NCBI GenBank assembly: GCA_024681475.1
Contig: JAILAT010000049.1
Coordinates: 113,766-177,765, forward strand
Origin: Bacteroidales bacterium
GTDB taxonomy: Bacteria > Bacteroidota > Bacteroidia > Bacteroidales > P3
Length of the DNA: 64,000 nt
Direction: 5' to 3'
Each line of letters starts with the position of its first letter. Position 1 is the stretch's first letter. Below, one piece after another: positions 1 through 9,900 of this stretch. Made by a program: the position numbers and the translations under genes. The notes below the pieces were generated by a model. It saw only the letters and a program-made list of their open reading frames with translations, searched no databases and was not told the DNA's origin.

Positions 1-1
1 G

Positions 2-736
2 AAGTGCGACTCGCTGCGTCTGGTGGTGTCGGACCCTTCGGGAATACAGGACACGCTGACGTTGCGCTATCGAGCCAAACGTAATGCGCAACAGCTTGTT
101 GGGAAGACATTTTCCATCGGTGCCGAATGTGGTGGAAAAATGCATTTCTATGACAGCTTGTGGTTTTCGGTGCCTATGCCTGTGACGCTGAAGACGGGCG
201 ACACCGCGTCGGTCCGTCTGCTCAGTCTGAAAGACAGTAGCTTGGCCATGGCTCCACTGCGAGTGAACAGCACTGCCATGCGCGCCTTTGTGGACTATCC
301 CTTCAAGCCTGGTGAGAAATACCAGCTGCACGTGGCTGGCGGAGCGCTCACAGACCTCTGGAAGCGGGTCAACGACTCGCTGAATCTTGCCGTAGAGGTC
401 TCCACTGCAGCCGATTATGGTAATCTGAAACTGTCAATCGCCATCGACGAGTCCCTCGTCGCGCCGCGCTACATGGTACAACTGCTGGACGAAAAGGGCG
501 CCGTGGTGCAGACCCGGCAGCAAACGGCTGGGCAGCGTTCTTTCACAGTGAGATTCAACCACATAATACCAGGAAAATACCGTGTGCGTCTCATTGTCGA
601 TGCCAACGGCAATGGCCAGTGGGACGGTGGCGATTTCGCCACACGCCTGCTGCCCGAGACGGTGCGCTACTATGTCAAAAACCTCGATGTGCGCGCCAAC
701 TGGGACATGGAGGAGATTTGGCAGGTGGACAAATAG
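2..736 (+). CDS. C-terminal part of an Ig-like domain surface protein
   Basis: The open frame runs in from the left edge, so the N-terminus is missing; GTG codons near the edge are internal Val codons, not starts. The visible 245 residues are beta-rich and end in a motif typical of long Bacteroidota Ig-like (Big_5/SbsA-type) proteins: a pro-Gly-Lys-Tyr turn, then DANGNGQWDGGDF, then a closing segment with VRANWDMEEIW. No catalytic motif is visible. Such proteins are usually exported and surface-associated; that role is inferred from the family. The flippase gene follows 35 bases downstream in the same direction, so the two may be co-transcribed. Confidence 0.7.
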   Translation, partial: KCDSLRLVVSDPSGIQDTLTLRYRAKRNAQQLVGKTFSIGAECGGKMHFYDSLWFSVPMPVTLKTGDTASVRLLSLKDSSLAMAPLRVNSTAMRAFVDYPFKPGEKYQLHVAGGALTDLWKRVNDSLNLAVEVSTAADYGNLKLSIAIDESLVAPRYMVQLLDEKGAVVQTRQQTAGQRSFTVRFNHIIPGKYRVRLIVDANGNGQWDGGDFATRLLPETVRYYVKNLDVRANWDMEEIWQVDK

Positions 737-771
737 GTGGCAATCAATATTGACAACGATAGACCAATAGG

Positions 772-2313
772 ATGAAAAAGAAGCTCTTTTCGGGACTGTT
801 CTGGGTGTTGCTGCTCAACCTCATCGTGAAGCCCTTCTGGATACTGGGCATCGATGTGGGGGTGCAGAACGCTGTGGGCGCCGAGATGTATGGCTTCTAC
901 TTCACTATCTTCAATATCACTTACATCTTTAATATCCTGCTAGACCTGGGGGTTACCAACTTCAACACGCGCAACATTGCCCGTAACCCTATGCTGATAC
1001 GCAAACACTTGTCTGGTATATTGAGTATCAAGCTGATACTGCTGGTTCTCTATGCCGTTGTCACCTTCAGTGTGGGTCTGCTGATGGGTTTCACCTCGCA
1101 CAAGTTCCTCTTGTTGGCATGGCTGGTTTTCAACCAGTTCCTCAACTCGTTGATACTCTATCTGCGCAGCAATTTCGAGGGATTGCTGCTGTTCCGCTGG
1201 GACAGTGTGCTGAGTGTGCTCGACCGTGTGCTGATGATTGTGATTTGCGGCTTCCTGCTGTGGGGTCGCACCTCCTTGCCGTTTGACCAGCTGAAAGTGC
1301 AACCGTTTCAGATTGAGTGGTTTGTGTACGCCCAGACGGCCGCCTATCTCGTCACGGCCGTCACGGCGTTGGCGGTGCTGGTGCGCAAGACAGGCTTCGC
1401 CCGGCTGCGCTTCAACAGACCTTTCACTGCTGCCATCCTCAAGCGTAGCGCCCCCTTTGCGCTGCTGGTGCTGCTGATGGCCAGCTACAACCGCATCGAC
1501 CCGGTGCTGCTGGGCAAACTCACTGGCGGCGACTACCAGCCTGGCGTCTATGCAGGCGCTTTCAAGTTGCTCGACGCGCTGACGATGATCGCCTATCTGG
1601 TCTCTGTGCCGCTGCTGCCCATCTATAGCAAGATGCTGGACCACACGGCATTGACAGGCCGTCGCACCTCGCTGAGTGCCGAGGCTCACGAGCAGGTGGC
1701 ATCGACCACGTGGCTGATGACCTCGCTGATGTGGGTCTTCGCGCTGACCGCTGCGGTGACGCTGGCGAGCATCAGCAGCCCGCTGATGCAGGTGCTCTAT
1801 CCCGAGGCCGACCTTGCTGTCCAGTCCGACTATGCCGGCGTTTTCCGCATCCTAATCTTCGGCATTGTCCCCATCGCCATGAGCTATATTTTTGGCACCC
1901 TGCTCACCGCCAACGGGAGCCTGCGGGCACTCAATATTTTTGCAGCCACAGCGCTGTGCATCAATATTATAGTCAATTTGCTGCTCATCCCCCGCTGGGG
2001 TGCTTTGGGCAGCGCCTGTGCCAGCCTGAGCGCACAGACATTCATGGCTGTGGCTCAGATTTGTCTCTCCATGAAACTGCTTCGACTGCGACTTTCGTGG
2101 GGTTACATACTAAAACTGGCACTATTCACGTTATGTATTGTGCTGGGTAACCTTTTGGCCCCCGCAATGCCCTGGTGGCTGGCCATAGTGGCATCGACCG
2201 TTGTGGCCTTGTTGCTGGCTATAGTGTTGAAACTGATTAACATTAAAGAAATAATAACAACGATACTCATCGGCGATGACGAGAAGACCGCTGATGTGTC
2301 GACAAAAAAGTGA
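772..2313 (+). CDS. Polysaccharide / lipid-linked oligosaccharide flippase (MATE-like, Wzx family)
   Basis: A 513-residue integral membrane protein with about 12-14 hydrophobic segments spread along its length and a basic N-terminus (MKKKLFSG). Size, segment spacing and the N-terminal pattern (NLIVKPFWILGIDVGVQN) fit the polysaccharide biosynthesis branch of the MOP/MATE superfamily, which moves undecaprenyl-linked glycans across the inner membrane. The substrate cannot be told. ATG 772 is the first start after the preceding gene. The stop is four bases before fabD, so translational coupling with fabD is likely. The C-terminus ends in a short hydrophilic tail. Confidence 0.85.
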   Translation: MKKKLFSGLFWVLLLNLIVKPFWILGIDVGVQNAVGAEMYGFYFTIFNITYIFNILLDLGVTNFNTRNIARNPMLIRKHLSGILSIKLILLVLYAVVTFSVGLLMGFTSHKFLLLAWLVFNQFLNSLILYLRSNFEGLLLFRWDSVLSVLDRVLMIVICGFLLWGRTSLPFDQLKVQPFQIEWFVYAQTAAYLVTAVTALAVLVRKTGFARLRFNRPFTAAILKRSAPFALLVLLMASYNRIDPVLLGKLTGGDYQPGVYAGAFKLLDALTMIAYLVSVPLLPIYSKMLDHTALTGRRTSLSAEAHEQVASTTWLMTSLMWVFALTAAVTLASISSPLMQVLYPEADLAVQSDYAGVFRILIFGIVPIAMSYIFGTLLTANGSLRALNIFAATALCINIIVNLLLIPRWGALGSACASLSAQTFMAVAQICLSMKLLRLRLSWGYILKLALFTLCIVLGNLLAPAMPWWLAIVASTVVALLLAIVLKLINIKEIITTILIGDDEKTADVSTKK

Positions 2314-2317
2314 CAGA

Positions 2318-3205
2318 ATGAAGAAAGCCTACGTATTCCCTGGTCAGGGAGCCCAATTTGTTGGCATGGGCAAAGACCTTTACGATAACAACAAGATGTG
2401 CCGCGATATGTTTGAGACCGCTAACGACATCATCGGTTTCCGCATCACCGACCTGATGTTCGCCGGTACGCCCGAAGATTTGAAGCAAACGCGTGTCACG
2501 CAGCCTGCCATCTTCCTGCACTCCACCATCCTGGCCGCCTATATGGGCGATGCTTTCCAGCCCGACATGGTGGGTGGCCACTCGCTGGGCGAGTTTTCTG
2601 CCCTGGTGGCTGCCAAGGCCATGAGTTTCGAAGACGGCCTACGCCTTGTCATAGCCCGTGCCAACGCCATGCAGAAATGTTGCGAGGCCAACCCCTCGAC
2701 CATGGCCGCCGTGCTGAAGCTTGACGACAAGACTGTGGAAGATGTCTGCGCCTCGATTGTTGGCGAAGTGGTGGTTCCTGCCAACTACAACTGCCCCGGG
2801 CAGCTGGTCATCAGCGGCACCCTTGAAGGTGTGGCCCAGGCCAGCAAGAAAATCGTTGAGTTGAAAGGCCGTGCGTTGCCGTTGGCCGTGGGTGGTGCAT
2901 TCCATTCGCCGCTCATGGAGGCCGCGCGCTTGGAGCTCAGCGAGGCCATCGAGAAGACCACCTTCTCGGAGCCCATTTGCCCATGTTATCAGAATGTCTG
3001 CGCCCTGCCGATTACCGCCCCTGCTCAAATCAAGGAAAACCTTAACAAGCAGCTCACCGCGCCTGTGCGCTGGACGGCCACCGTGGAGAACATGCTGGCT
3101 GACGGAGCCGAAGAGTTCATCGAGGTGGGCCCCGGCACTGCGTTGCAGGGGATGATCAAGCGAGTGAAGAGCGATGCCAACGCCCATTCCGTGGTGCTTG
3201 AATAA
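2318..3205 (+). CDS. fabD: Malonyl-CoA:ACP transacylase FabD
   Basis: Transfers malonate from CoA to acyl carrier protein to start fatty-acid elongation. The protein begins MKKAYVFPGQGAQ, the family's N-terminal signature, and carries the nucleophile elbow GHSLGE with Ser at residue 89. Length (295 residues) is normal. I start at ATG 2318 because a longer frame from 2276 would add 14 residues unlike the family and overlap the flippase gene. It lies four bases after the flippase stop, and a strong hairpin follows, so it is probably the last gene of its operon. Its pairing with a flippase rather than other fab genes is a local arrangement. Confidence 0.95.
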   Translation: MKKAYVFPGQGAQFVGMGKDLYDNNKMCRDMFETANDIIGFRITDLMFAGTPEDLKQTRVTQPAIFLHSTILAAYMGDAFQPDMVGGHSLGEFSALVAAKAMSFEDGLRLVIARANAMQKCCEANPSTMAAVLKLDDKTVEDVCASIVGEVVVPANYNCPGQLVISGTLEGVAQASKKIVELKGRALPLAVGGAFHSPLMEAARLELSEAIEKTTFSEPICPCYQNVCALPITAPAQIKENLNKQLTAPVRWTATVENMLADGAEEFIEVGPGTALQGMIKRVKSDANAHSVVLE

Positions 3206-3292
3206 TGAGTGTAATGACATATTGTGAGAATCTTCCCTTCAGAAAGACGCCCAATCGTTGGAAGGGTAGAAAACACAGTAAACATGTATCTG

Positions 3293-3325
3293 GAAATGAG
3301 TCTGATGTATTACCAGACTCATTTC
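3293..3325 (+). terminator. Perfect 12-bp hairpin after fabD
   Basis: Arms GAAATGAGTCTG (3293-3304) and CAGACTCATTTC (3314-3325) pair perfectly around a 9-base loop and are followed by a T-rich but interrupted tract. It is the only strong structure in the 297-base gap between fabD and the next gene, and fits a Rho-independent terminator for the flippase-fabD operon. Confidence 0.65.
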
Positions 3326-3502
3326 TATTATTTCGTCGGAGTGCCGTCTGTTAAGTCGTAGTGTCATATTATTTAAGACTATCCATCTGTTCGCCCCTAA
3401 ATCTTTGTAATTATAAAAACAATAAATAAAGCAACGCAAAGCGGTAATTCCGCGACAAATATACAGACACCCCGAAACGGGTTTTGATAGTTGAACTAAA
3501 GA

Positions 3503-5869
3503 ATGCCATTCAAAATGAAGAAAGTGTTTATACTCTGCGCTGTGATGTGTGGTCTCTTCCTCGGGGCTATGGCACAAGTCAACACAGGCCCGGATATGCC
3601 GTCCTACAACGTGTTGCGGCAAAAAGCCTTCGAGGCATCGCAAAGTGAGGACTATGAAACGACGTATAAGACATTCCAATTGATGGACTCGGTGTATGGC
3701 ATTACTTGTAATGACTTCGTGTCTCTGATGAACCTGCGTGCGATGACTCACTATTACAACCCTGGCAGCGAGGCGGAGAAGGCCCTGCTGATTCGTCTGG
3801 CCGGATGCAAATGCTTCGATAAGGCAGACCTGAAGCGCGATGCAGAATGGTATAGGACAGACACACTTGACTATTGGAACGAGGTGGAGGCCATTGTGTC
3901 GTCTCGCAGCTATCAGGACACTGTCTACCAGAACCGTCTGCTGGCAATGAAAAGGGCCGATCAAGCCGTGCGCCAGTTGCTCGATAAGCGATACGACGAC
4001 AAAGACTCGTTGTGGACAGTCTTGCGAGAGATAGAAGCCCGCAACGAGGCAGAACTCAAGCGGCTTATAGCCGAACGAGGCTTCCCTACCTGGACAAAGG
4101 TGGGTTACCTCTGCAACGACATGGCTACCTATATCGCGCAGTTTGCATCCAAGGATTTCCTGCATTGGTACTTGAGGGAGGCGCAGGCGGCAATTGACAG
4201 CGGCGACTACACTTCCAGCAGCTGGTTCGACTATATTGTGGACCATGAGGACATCAACCGCACAAACCTGAACGTTGCCTACAAGGATGAATTGAAGGCT
4301 ATGTGCGACAAAGACCAACGGCTACGGCACGAGATAAGTAAAGACCAAGGGGGCTCCAACAAACTATGGCAAGAAGTACGCTCTATCGATAGCTTGAACA
4401 CTGCGCGGTTACAGGATCTCATTGCCCAATATGGGTTTCCGACCTACAACAATGTCGGCCATCAAGGAGTGGATGATGCGGCACTGCTGGCACAACATGC
4501 CAACCCTGAGTTCCTGCACTGGTTTTTGGAACAGGCTAGGCCGGCAGCAGACAACGGAGTTTTTGACCTTTCGTGGATTGCCATGATGACCGACCGAGAT
4601 AGGAATCACCAAGTCAAGCCACAGCTCTATGGTTCACAACTCGTGACAATCGACGACTTTACCGCATTCAAACCCATTGAGGACATTGCTAACCTCAACG
4701 CACGTCGAGCAAGCATGGGCCTCGGGCCGATAGAGGACTATATGGCTATTTACGGGCTTACCGAGTTGGTGATACACCCGGCAAAGGTTCCATACAACCA
4801 ATACTATGTGCAATGCCGCATGGACAGCGACACATTACGGGTGTCAGGCATCGTCTACTTCTCATACGAAAACAAAGAAAAAAACTATCTATTACTGTCG
4901 CAAACAGCAAAGATAGATTCCCTTGGCATAGGCGAATACCAACGAAACGGAGACACCATAACATTCTCCGGCAATCTTGTCCAATTTCCATTCACATATT
5001 CCTTGCCGCTAAACGACTATCGCACCGCTGACGGAGCCATCGTCCTGCGCCGCGAAGGCAACTGGTATCCGCATCGCAATGGAGAAATACTGACTGTAAA
5101 GCTACAATTCGACGCCGAAGGATATTACATGATTACCAATGCGGAGAAGAGCCTGGGTTCAAGAAGAGACATTGACCTACACCTCATTCTGCTCCCCAAA
5201 GATAGATACGAATGCAAAGTAGTGGGCAATGATGTGCGCCCGTTTCATTTCTACCGCAATACAAGCGATACCGCGGAGCATCCCGAAGCTTTCTACCGTG
5301 AGTTTGTAGATTCCTACCAATTCTATTGCCAATTCTTTGGCGACACGCTCTCGCATCAACCGATGAATATAGTGGAAATTGGCGACCCGCAGTTTGTGAT
5401 GTGCCAGTCGCTACGTGACATGATTATCTTCGGTCCCTATTTCCTGCAGGTATACAAGATGATACCCGATTTCTCGTGGGTGCCGCACGAGGTGGTGCAC
5501 CAATGGTGGGGTAACAGCATCTTCTTTGCTCATCGCGACTATGCGCTAAGCGAAAGCATTACCGAATACATCAAATTGCAGTTCCTCAAAAGCCGCGGTC
5601 GTGGCTACGAGGAGCAAATAGGGTATTACGAGATGATGGCCGAGTACGCCACCCAGTCGCTCGCCATATCCGACATCCGCAGCGTTGAAAGCCAGGACGA
5701 AAGCATAGCCATCTATCATAAGGCGCCGCTGCAGTTGGAAAAAATGAAACGTGTCGATGTCTCCGCATTGCTTAAGCAACTGTACGACAGGAGAAACGGG
5801 ACTGTTGTAAGCCGCGATGTGTTCCTTGAAGAGTGTGCACCGCTGAAGAAATGGCTGATGGCGAAATAA
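3503..5869 (+). CDS. Secreted protein: two DUF6624-like repeats plus M1-type gluzincin domain
   Basis: A 788-residue exported protein. A signal peptide ends at FLGAMA, leaving Gln at the mature N-terminus; ATG 3515 is an equally good start. Two repeats sit at about residues 160-265 and 285-385, each with a GFPT...VG core, a run of aliphatic residues and an FLHW helix, resembling DUF6624. Near the C-terminus is HEVVHQWWGN (His about residue 662) followed by LSESITEY, the zinc-binding helix and downstream Glu of M1 aminopeptidases. The spacing between the second His and the Glu is 17 residues here rather than the usual 18. The classical GAMEN motif is not obvious. Peptidase activity is therefore inferred. 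The gene stands alone. Confidence 0.75.
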   Translation: MPFKMKKVFILCAVMCGLFLGAMAQVNTGPDMPSYNVLRQKAFEASQSEDYETTYKTFQLMDSVYGITCNDFVSLMNLRAMTHYYNPGSEAEKALLIRLAGCKCFDKADLKRDAEWYRTDTLDYWNEVEAIVSSRSYQDTVYQNRLLAMKRADQAVRQLLDKRYDDKDSLWTVLREIEARNEAELKRLIAERGFPTWTKVGYLCNDMATYIAQFASKDFLHWYLREAQAAIDSGDYTSSSWFDYIVDHEDINRTNLNVAYKDELKAMCDKDQRLRHEISKDQGGSNKLWQEVRSIDSLNTARLQDLIAQYGFPTYNNVGHQGVDDAALLAQHANPEFLHWFLEQARPAADNGVFDLSWIAMMTDRDRNHQVKPQLYGSQLVTIDDFTAFKPIEDIANLNARRASMGLGPIEDYMAIYGLTELVIHPAKVPYNQYYVQCRMDSDTLRVSGIVYFSYENKEKNYLLLSQTAKIDSLGIGEYQRNGDTITFSGNLVQFPFTYSLPLNDYRTADGAIVLRREGNWYPHRNGEILTVKLQFDAEGYYMITNAEKSLGSRRDIDLHLILLPKDRYECKVVGNDVRPFHFYRNTSDTAEHPEAFYREFVDSYQFYCQFFGDTLSHQPMNIVEIGDPQFVMCQSLRDMIIFGPYFLQVYKMIPDFSWVPHEVVHQWWGNSIFFAHRDYALSESITEYIKLQFLKSRGRGYEEQIGYYEMMAEYATQSLAISDIRSVESQDESIAIYHKAPLQLEKMKRVDVSALLKQLYDRRNGTVVSRDVFLEECAPLKKWLMAK

Positions 5870-6109
5870 TAGCCTGAGCTTTTTAACAAGAACTTACTCA
5901 AGTATCAGTAATAGGTGCGAAAAGAGCCAATCTCTATGGATAAATTGATAAAATCACTCAATTTGTCCCTAGGATTCGTCCATTTGTCGAGGTTCATGAG
6001 GCTCCAATGCAAAGATGAGTGATTGTGAGAAAATATTGAAAAACAAATCGATGCATGGCTGGTCGAATAATATTATGAAAAAACCTGTCGAGGGTCGTGA
6101 AAAAATGTG

Positions 6110-6117
6110 TACTTTTG
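6110..6117 (+). promoter_or_regulatory. -7 element of tRNA-Ala promoter
   Basis: TACTTTTG matches the Bacteroidota -7 consensus TAnnTTTG and lies 43 bases before the tRNA. No good TTG is found at the -33 position. The rest of the 290-base gap after the preceding gene shows no gene. Confidence 0.6.
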
Positions 6118-6160
6118 CAATCCGAAACGTGGCAGAGCGAAGGCTGTCCGCGCAACGACT

Positions 6161-6233
6161 GGGGAATTAGCTCATCTGGTAGAGCGTTTGGTTCGCAATC
6201 AAAAGGTAGTGGGTTCGAGTCCCATATTCTCCA
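6161..6233 (+). tRNA. tRNA-Ala (anticodon CGC)
   Basis: A 73-base cloverleaf: acceptor GGGGAAT pairs with ATTCTCC; D-stem GCTC/GAGC; anticodon stem TTTGG/TCAAA with loop TTCGCAA (CGC at 6194-6196, reading GCG); T-stem GTGGG/CCCAT with loop TTCGAGT. The third acceptor pair is G3:U70, the alanine identity element, which agrees with the anticodon. CCA is not encoded (A is followed by CAG), so the CCA-adding enzyme at 48.0-49.5 kb would be needed. Confidence 0.97.
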
Positions 6234-6237
6234 CAGA

Positions 6238-6267
6238 ACGGCACTAGCAGAGAGTGCCGTTTTTTTT
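6238..6267 (+). terminator. Intrinsic terminator of tRNA-Ala
   Basis: Perfect 8-bp stem ACGGCACT / AGTGCCGT with a 7-base loop, directly followed by eight T residues, five bases after the tRNA 3' end. Confidence 0.9.
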
Positions 6268-6324
6268 ATGCCTGCGACGCAATAAAAATAGGACTTCCGC
6301 GTTGATAAAAGAAAAAGTAAAGAT

Positions 6325-6738
6325 ATGGAAATCAGACCCTACCGTCACGAGGTGAAATACTATGAATGCGACCGCATGGGCATCACGCATCACAGCAACT
6401 ACATACGTTTTATGGAGGAGGCCCGCGTGGACTGGATGGACCAGCTGGACTATGGCTTTGACCGCATGGAGGCCGAAGGAGTGGTGTCGCCCGTCGTGGA
6501 GGTAGAGTGCCACTACAAGACGCCGACGACATTCAAGGACACCATAGAGATAACCGTGACGGTGGCCGAGACCACAGCACTGAAAATCGTTTTTGCCTAC
6601 ACCATGCGTTGCGGTGGCAAGACGGTGTGCACAGCCAAGAGCACCCACTGTTTTCTGGAAAGCGGGCGCCCTGTGTCGCTGGAGGCACGTTTCCCGGAGC
6701 TCTACGCGCGCGTGAATGCTGTCCGTCAGGGGACCTAA
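6325..6738 (+). CDS. Acyl-CoA thioesterase, hotdog fold (4HBT/YbgC-like)
   Basis: 137 residues, the usual size for a single hotdog domain. The N-terminal motif YYECDRMGITHHSNYIRFME is the active-site region of the 4HBT/YbgC thioesterases (D-x-M-G-x-x-H-x-x-x-Y and E-x-x-R). These cytoplasmic enzymes cleave acyl-CoA thioesters; the substrate here cannot be told. It sits between the tRNA terminator and the glucan synthase promoter and seems to be a single-gene unit. Confidence 0.88.
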   Translation: MEIRPYRHEVKYYECDRMGITHHSNYIRFMEEARVDWMDQLDYGFDRMEAEGVVSPVVEVECHYKTPTTFKDTIEITVTVAETTALKIVFAYTMRCGGKTVCTAKSTHCFLESGRPVSLEARFPELYARVNAVRQGT

Positions 6739-6852
6739 GTGGAACAACTGTTACTGTTTTCCGGAAGGCTCTTTTTTTCCTGATATATCAGTTTTTTTCT
6801 TGGGACTACGTAATCTGTGAGCCCCGTGGTTTATTGTGCTCGTAAAATAAAT

Positions 6853-6883
6853 TTGGTCGAGTGGAAAAAAATGTGTATTTTTG
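6853..6883 (+). promoter_or_regulatory. Promoter of the cyclic-glucan-synthase-like gene
   Basis: TTG at 6853-6855, a 20-base spacer, then TATTTTTG at 6876-6883: a full match to the Bacteroidota primary-sigma promoter. Transcription would start near 6890, which excludes a TTG start at 6881 and points to GTG 6908. Confidence 0.8.
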
Positions 6884-6907
6884 CAGTTTGATAATAGCAG
6901 CGAGGAA

Positions 6908-9900
6908 GTGAAAAGTACGTACAAAATATTTAAAGAGAGCGTTACAGAGATAACGCGGTATTATCTGCTGTTGGTTGAAGAGACCAGCAGCCAGCGACTA
7001 GTGGGCAGCACCAACGAGTGGGTGCTCGACAATTACTACATGATCAGCGAGCAGGAGAAGGTGTTGAAGGTGGAGCTGAAAGGCGTGGAGAGCGGAAAAT
7101 GGAAGGTCGACAGCGCTCGCGTGGAGATGTTGTGGCGCATGCTGCAGGGATACCTGAAAAAATGCCATCACCAGATAGACAAGTCGCTGCTATTCCGCTA
7201 CTTGAGCCAGACCCAGGTGAGCCATAAGGATTACCTGACCTATCCCGAGGTCTGTGCGCTGCTGCCGCTGGTGAAAGCCATACTCATCAGCGAACTGGCC
7301 GATTTGTGCCGCCAGCTGCAAGCCGAGAAGGCCTATCTGTTCCAGCCCACGGACCAGAACCAGGCCGACATGGAGCATCTGAACCATGCTGCACAACAGA
7401 ACTTGCAGATGATGAATATCTTCAACTCGCTGAAGAAGATGACCAAGCTGCCTGTGGCCGAGCTGCTTGACGCTGTGAGCTTCTCGGAGCGTATGCTCAA
7501 AGCCGAGAAAGCCGGGATGTACGACCAGATGCAGGACAAGACGAAGGAAGACTATCGTGCCCAGATAGTGCGACTTACGCGCCGCCGTCATGGGGAGCAC
7601 AAGACAGAATACGAGCTGGTGAAGTCGCTGGTGGCCAAGGCCGACGAGAAGTGCGAGCATGTGGGCTGGCAGCTGTTTCCCCCCAAGCGTTGGAACGCCC
7701 GGGCGCACCTCTATGTCTGGATAGTGGTGATGGCATCGCTGGCATTAGCTTTCGGCTTTGCTGCCTTGTTCACCTGGAACTGTGGCATGTTGTGGGTCAC
7801 CGCTGTCGTCACGCTGTTGCTGTGTGTGCCGATGAGTCAGGTGGTCATCGACCTCTTCAACTGGCTCCTGGCCAAGCTGCACAAGCCGCGCGGCACCTTC
7901 AAACTGAAATTCAAAGACGGCCTGATACCGCAGGAGTATGCCACCATGGTAATCATGCCCACTATATTGAAAAACAAGCAGAAAACCATAGAGCTCCTGG
8001 AGCAGCTGGAGATCTACTACCTGAGCAACATCAACCGCGCCAGCGAGGGGCAGCGTCTGGAGAGCCGTCCGCAGAACCTCTACTATACGCTGGTAGGCGA
8101 TGCGGCGGCCTACAAGGAGCCTGATGCGCCCTGGGATGCCGAAGTGGTTGAGGCCGGTCTGGAGAAAGTGAAGGAACTGAATGAGAAATATGGTGCGCCG
8201 ATATTCAACTTTGTGTATCGTCGTCGCGCATGGAGTGAAGGCGAGCGCACCTGGCTCGGCCATGAACGCAAGCGTGGCGCCATACTGCATTTCAACGACT
8301 TGCTGCTGGGACAGACCAGCGACGAGGAGCGTGAGCGCCGCTTCCGCTGCGAGACCGTCAGCGCATGGCGCGAGACCAACCCCTCCATACAGTTTATCAT
8401 CACCCTCGACACCGACACCGAGCTAGTGCTCTATTCGGCGCAGAAACTTATCGGTGCCATGGCCCATCCGTTGAACCGTGCGCAGCTTAGCGCCGACGGG
8501 CATCGTGTGGACCGCGGCTACGGCATCATGCAGCCTCGCGTGAATGTCGACGTGGAGGTGACCAACAAGAGCCGCTACGCACAGCTTTTCGCCGGTCTGG
8601 GCGGTCTGGATGTATACACCACCGCATCCTTTGAACTGTACCAGGACATCTTCAACGAAGGCTCGTTCTGTGGCAAAGGCATATATGACCTTCGTGTGTT
8701 CCAGCAAGTGCTGAAGGGCACCTTCCCCGAAAACCTCATCCTGAGCCACGACCTGCTGGAGGGCTGCCACATCCGTTGCGGCCTCATCAACGACGTGGAG
8801 CTGTTCGACGACAATCCTTCGAACTACATCGACGATGCCAAGCGCCACCACCGTTGGACGCGTGGCGACTGGCAGATAATCAGCTGGCTGGGCCGACGTG
8901 TGCGCAACGAGAAGGGCGAGCGTGTGCGCAGCCAGGTGAACACCATTGGTCGTTGGAAGATATTCGACAACCTGCGCCGCTCCATGCTGAGTCTCGCACT
9001 GGTGGTGATGCTGCTGGTGGGATTCAGCGAGCTGACGCTGATACACCCTATCTGGTTCCTTGTGGTGGCGCTGGTGGCTGTTGCCAGCCCCATCGTCTTC
9101 TTCATCTTGGGACAAGTGACACACCTGCCGCGTTTTGGCAGGCGCTACAAGTACTACATGACTCTGATGCGTGGCTTCAAGGTCATCGTCTACCGTTCGC
9201 TGGTGCAGTTCGCCCTGCTGCCCAAAGAGGCCTGGATGTACACCGACGCCGCGGTGCGGGCCTGCTGGCGTATGTGGGTGAGCCACCGGAAACTGCTGGC
9301 GTGGATCACTAGCGACGAGGCCGCCAAGAGCACCAAAGGTACGTTGGGCGACTATCTGGTCAAGTTCTGGTTCAACTATGTGGTTTCGGCCATGCTGGTG
9401 GTGCTCTACGTGCTCAGCTCCGGCAATTGTGTTGCCCTCATCGCCATGGTGTTCTGTGTCGTGGTGTGGTGCGGAGCGCCCTTCCTGATGTATGTGCTGG
9501 GCAAGAAATTCCCGCAGGACAAAAAGAGCCTGAGCGCCAATGAGACCGAAGAGGTGCGGCAGCTGGCACGCGACACCTGGCATTTCTTCGACAGCCTTAT
9601 CACGGAGGAGACCAACTACCTCATCCCCGACAACTATCAGCTGGGCCGCGAGAGCTGCACCGACTACAAGACTTCGCCGACCAACATCGGCTACTCGATG
9701 ACTGCCGTGGTGAGCGCCGCCGAGCTAGGCTTCATATCCCGTCGCGACGCTGTGTCGCGGCTGGAGCACATCATCGACACCGTGCTGCGGCTGGAGAAAT
9801 GGAACGGACACCTCTTCAACTGGTATGACATCCACAGCCTCAAGGCGCTGCCCAACTTCTTCATCTCCACATGCGATTCGGGCAACTTGGTGGCCTGTCT

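Noticed and set aside
2276..2317. N-terminal extension of FabD
   Set aside because: Residues do not match the family and would overlap the flippase gene; ATG 2318 begins the conserved start.
8423..9583. 386-codon leftward open frame
   Set aside because: Antisense within the glucan synthase gene; no recognisable domain.
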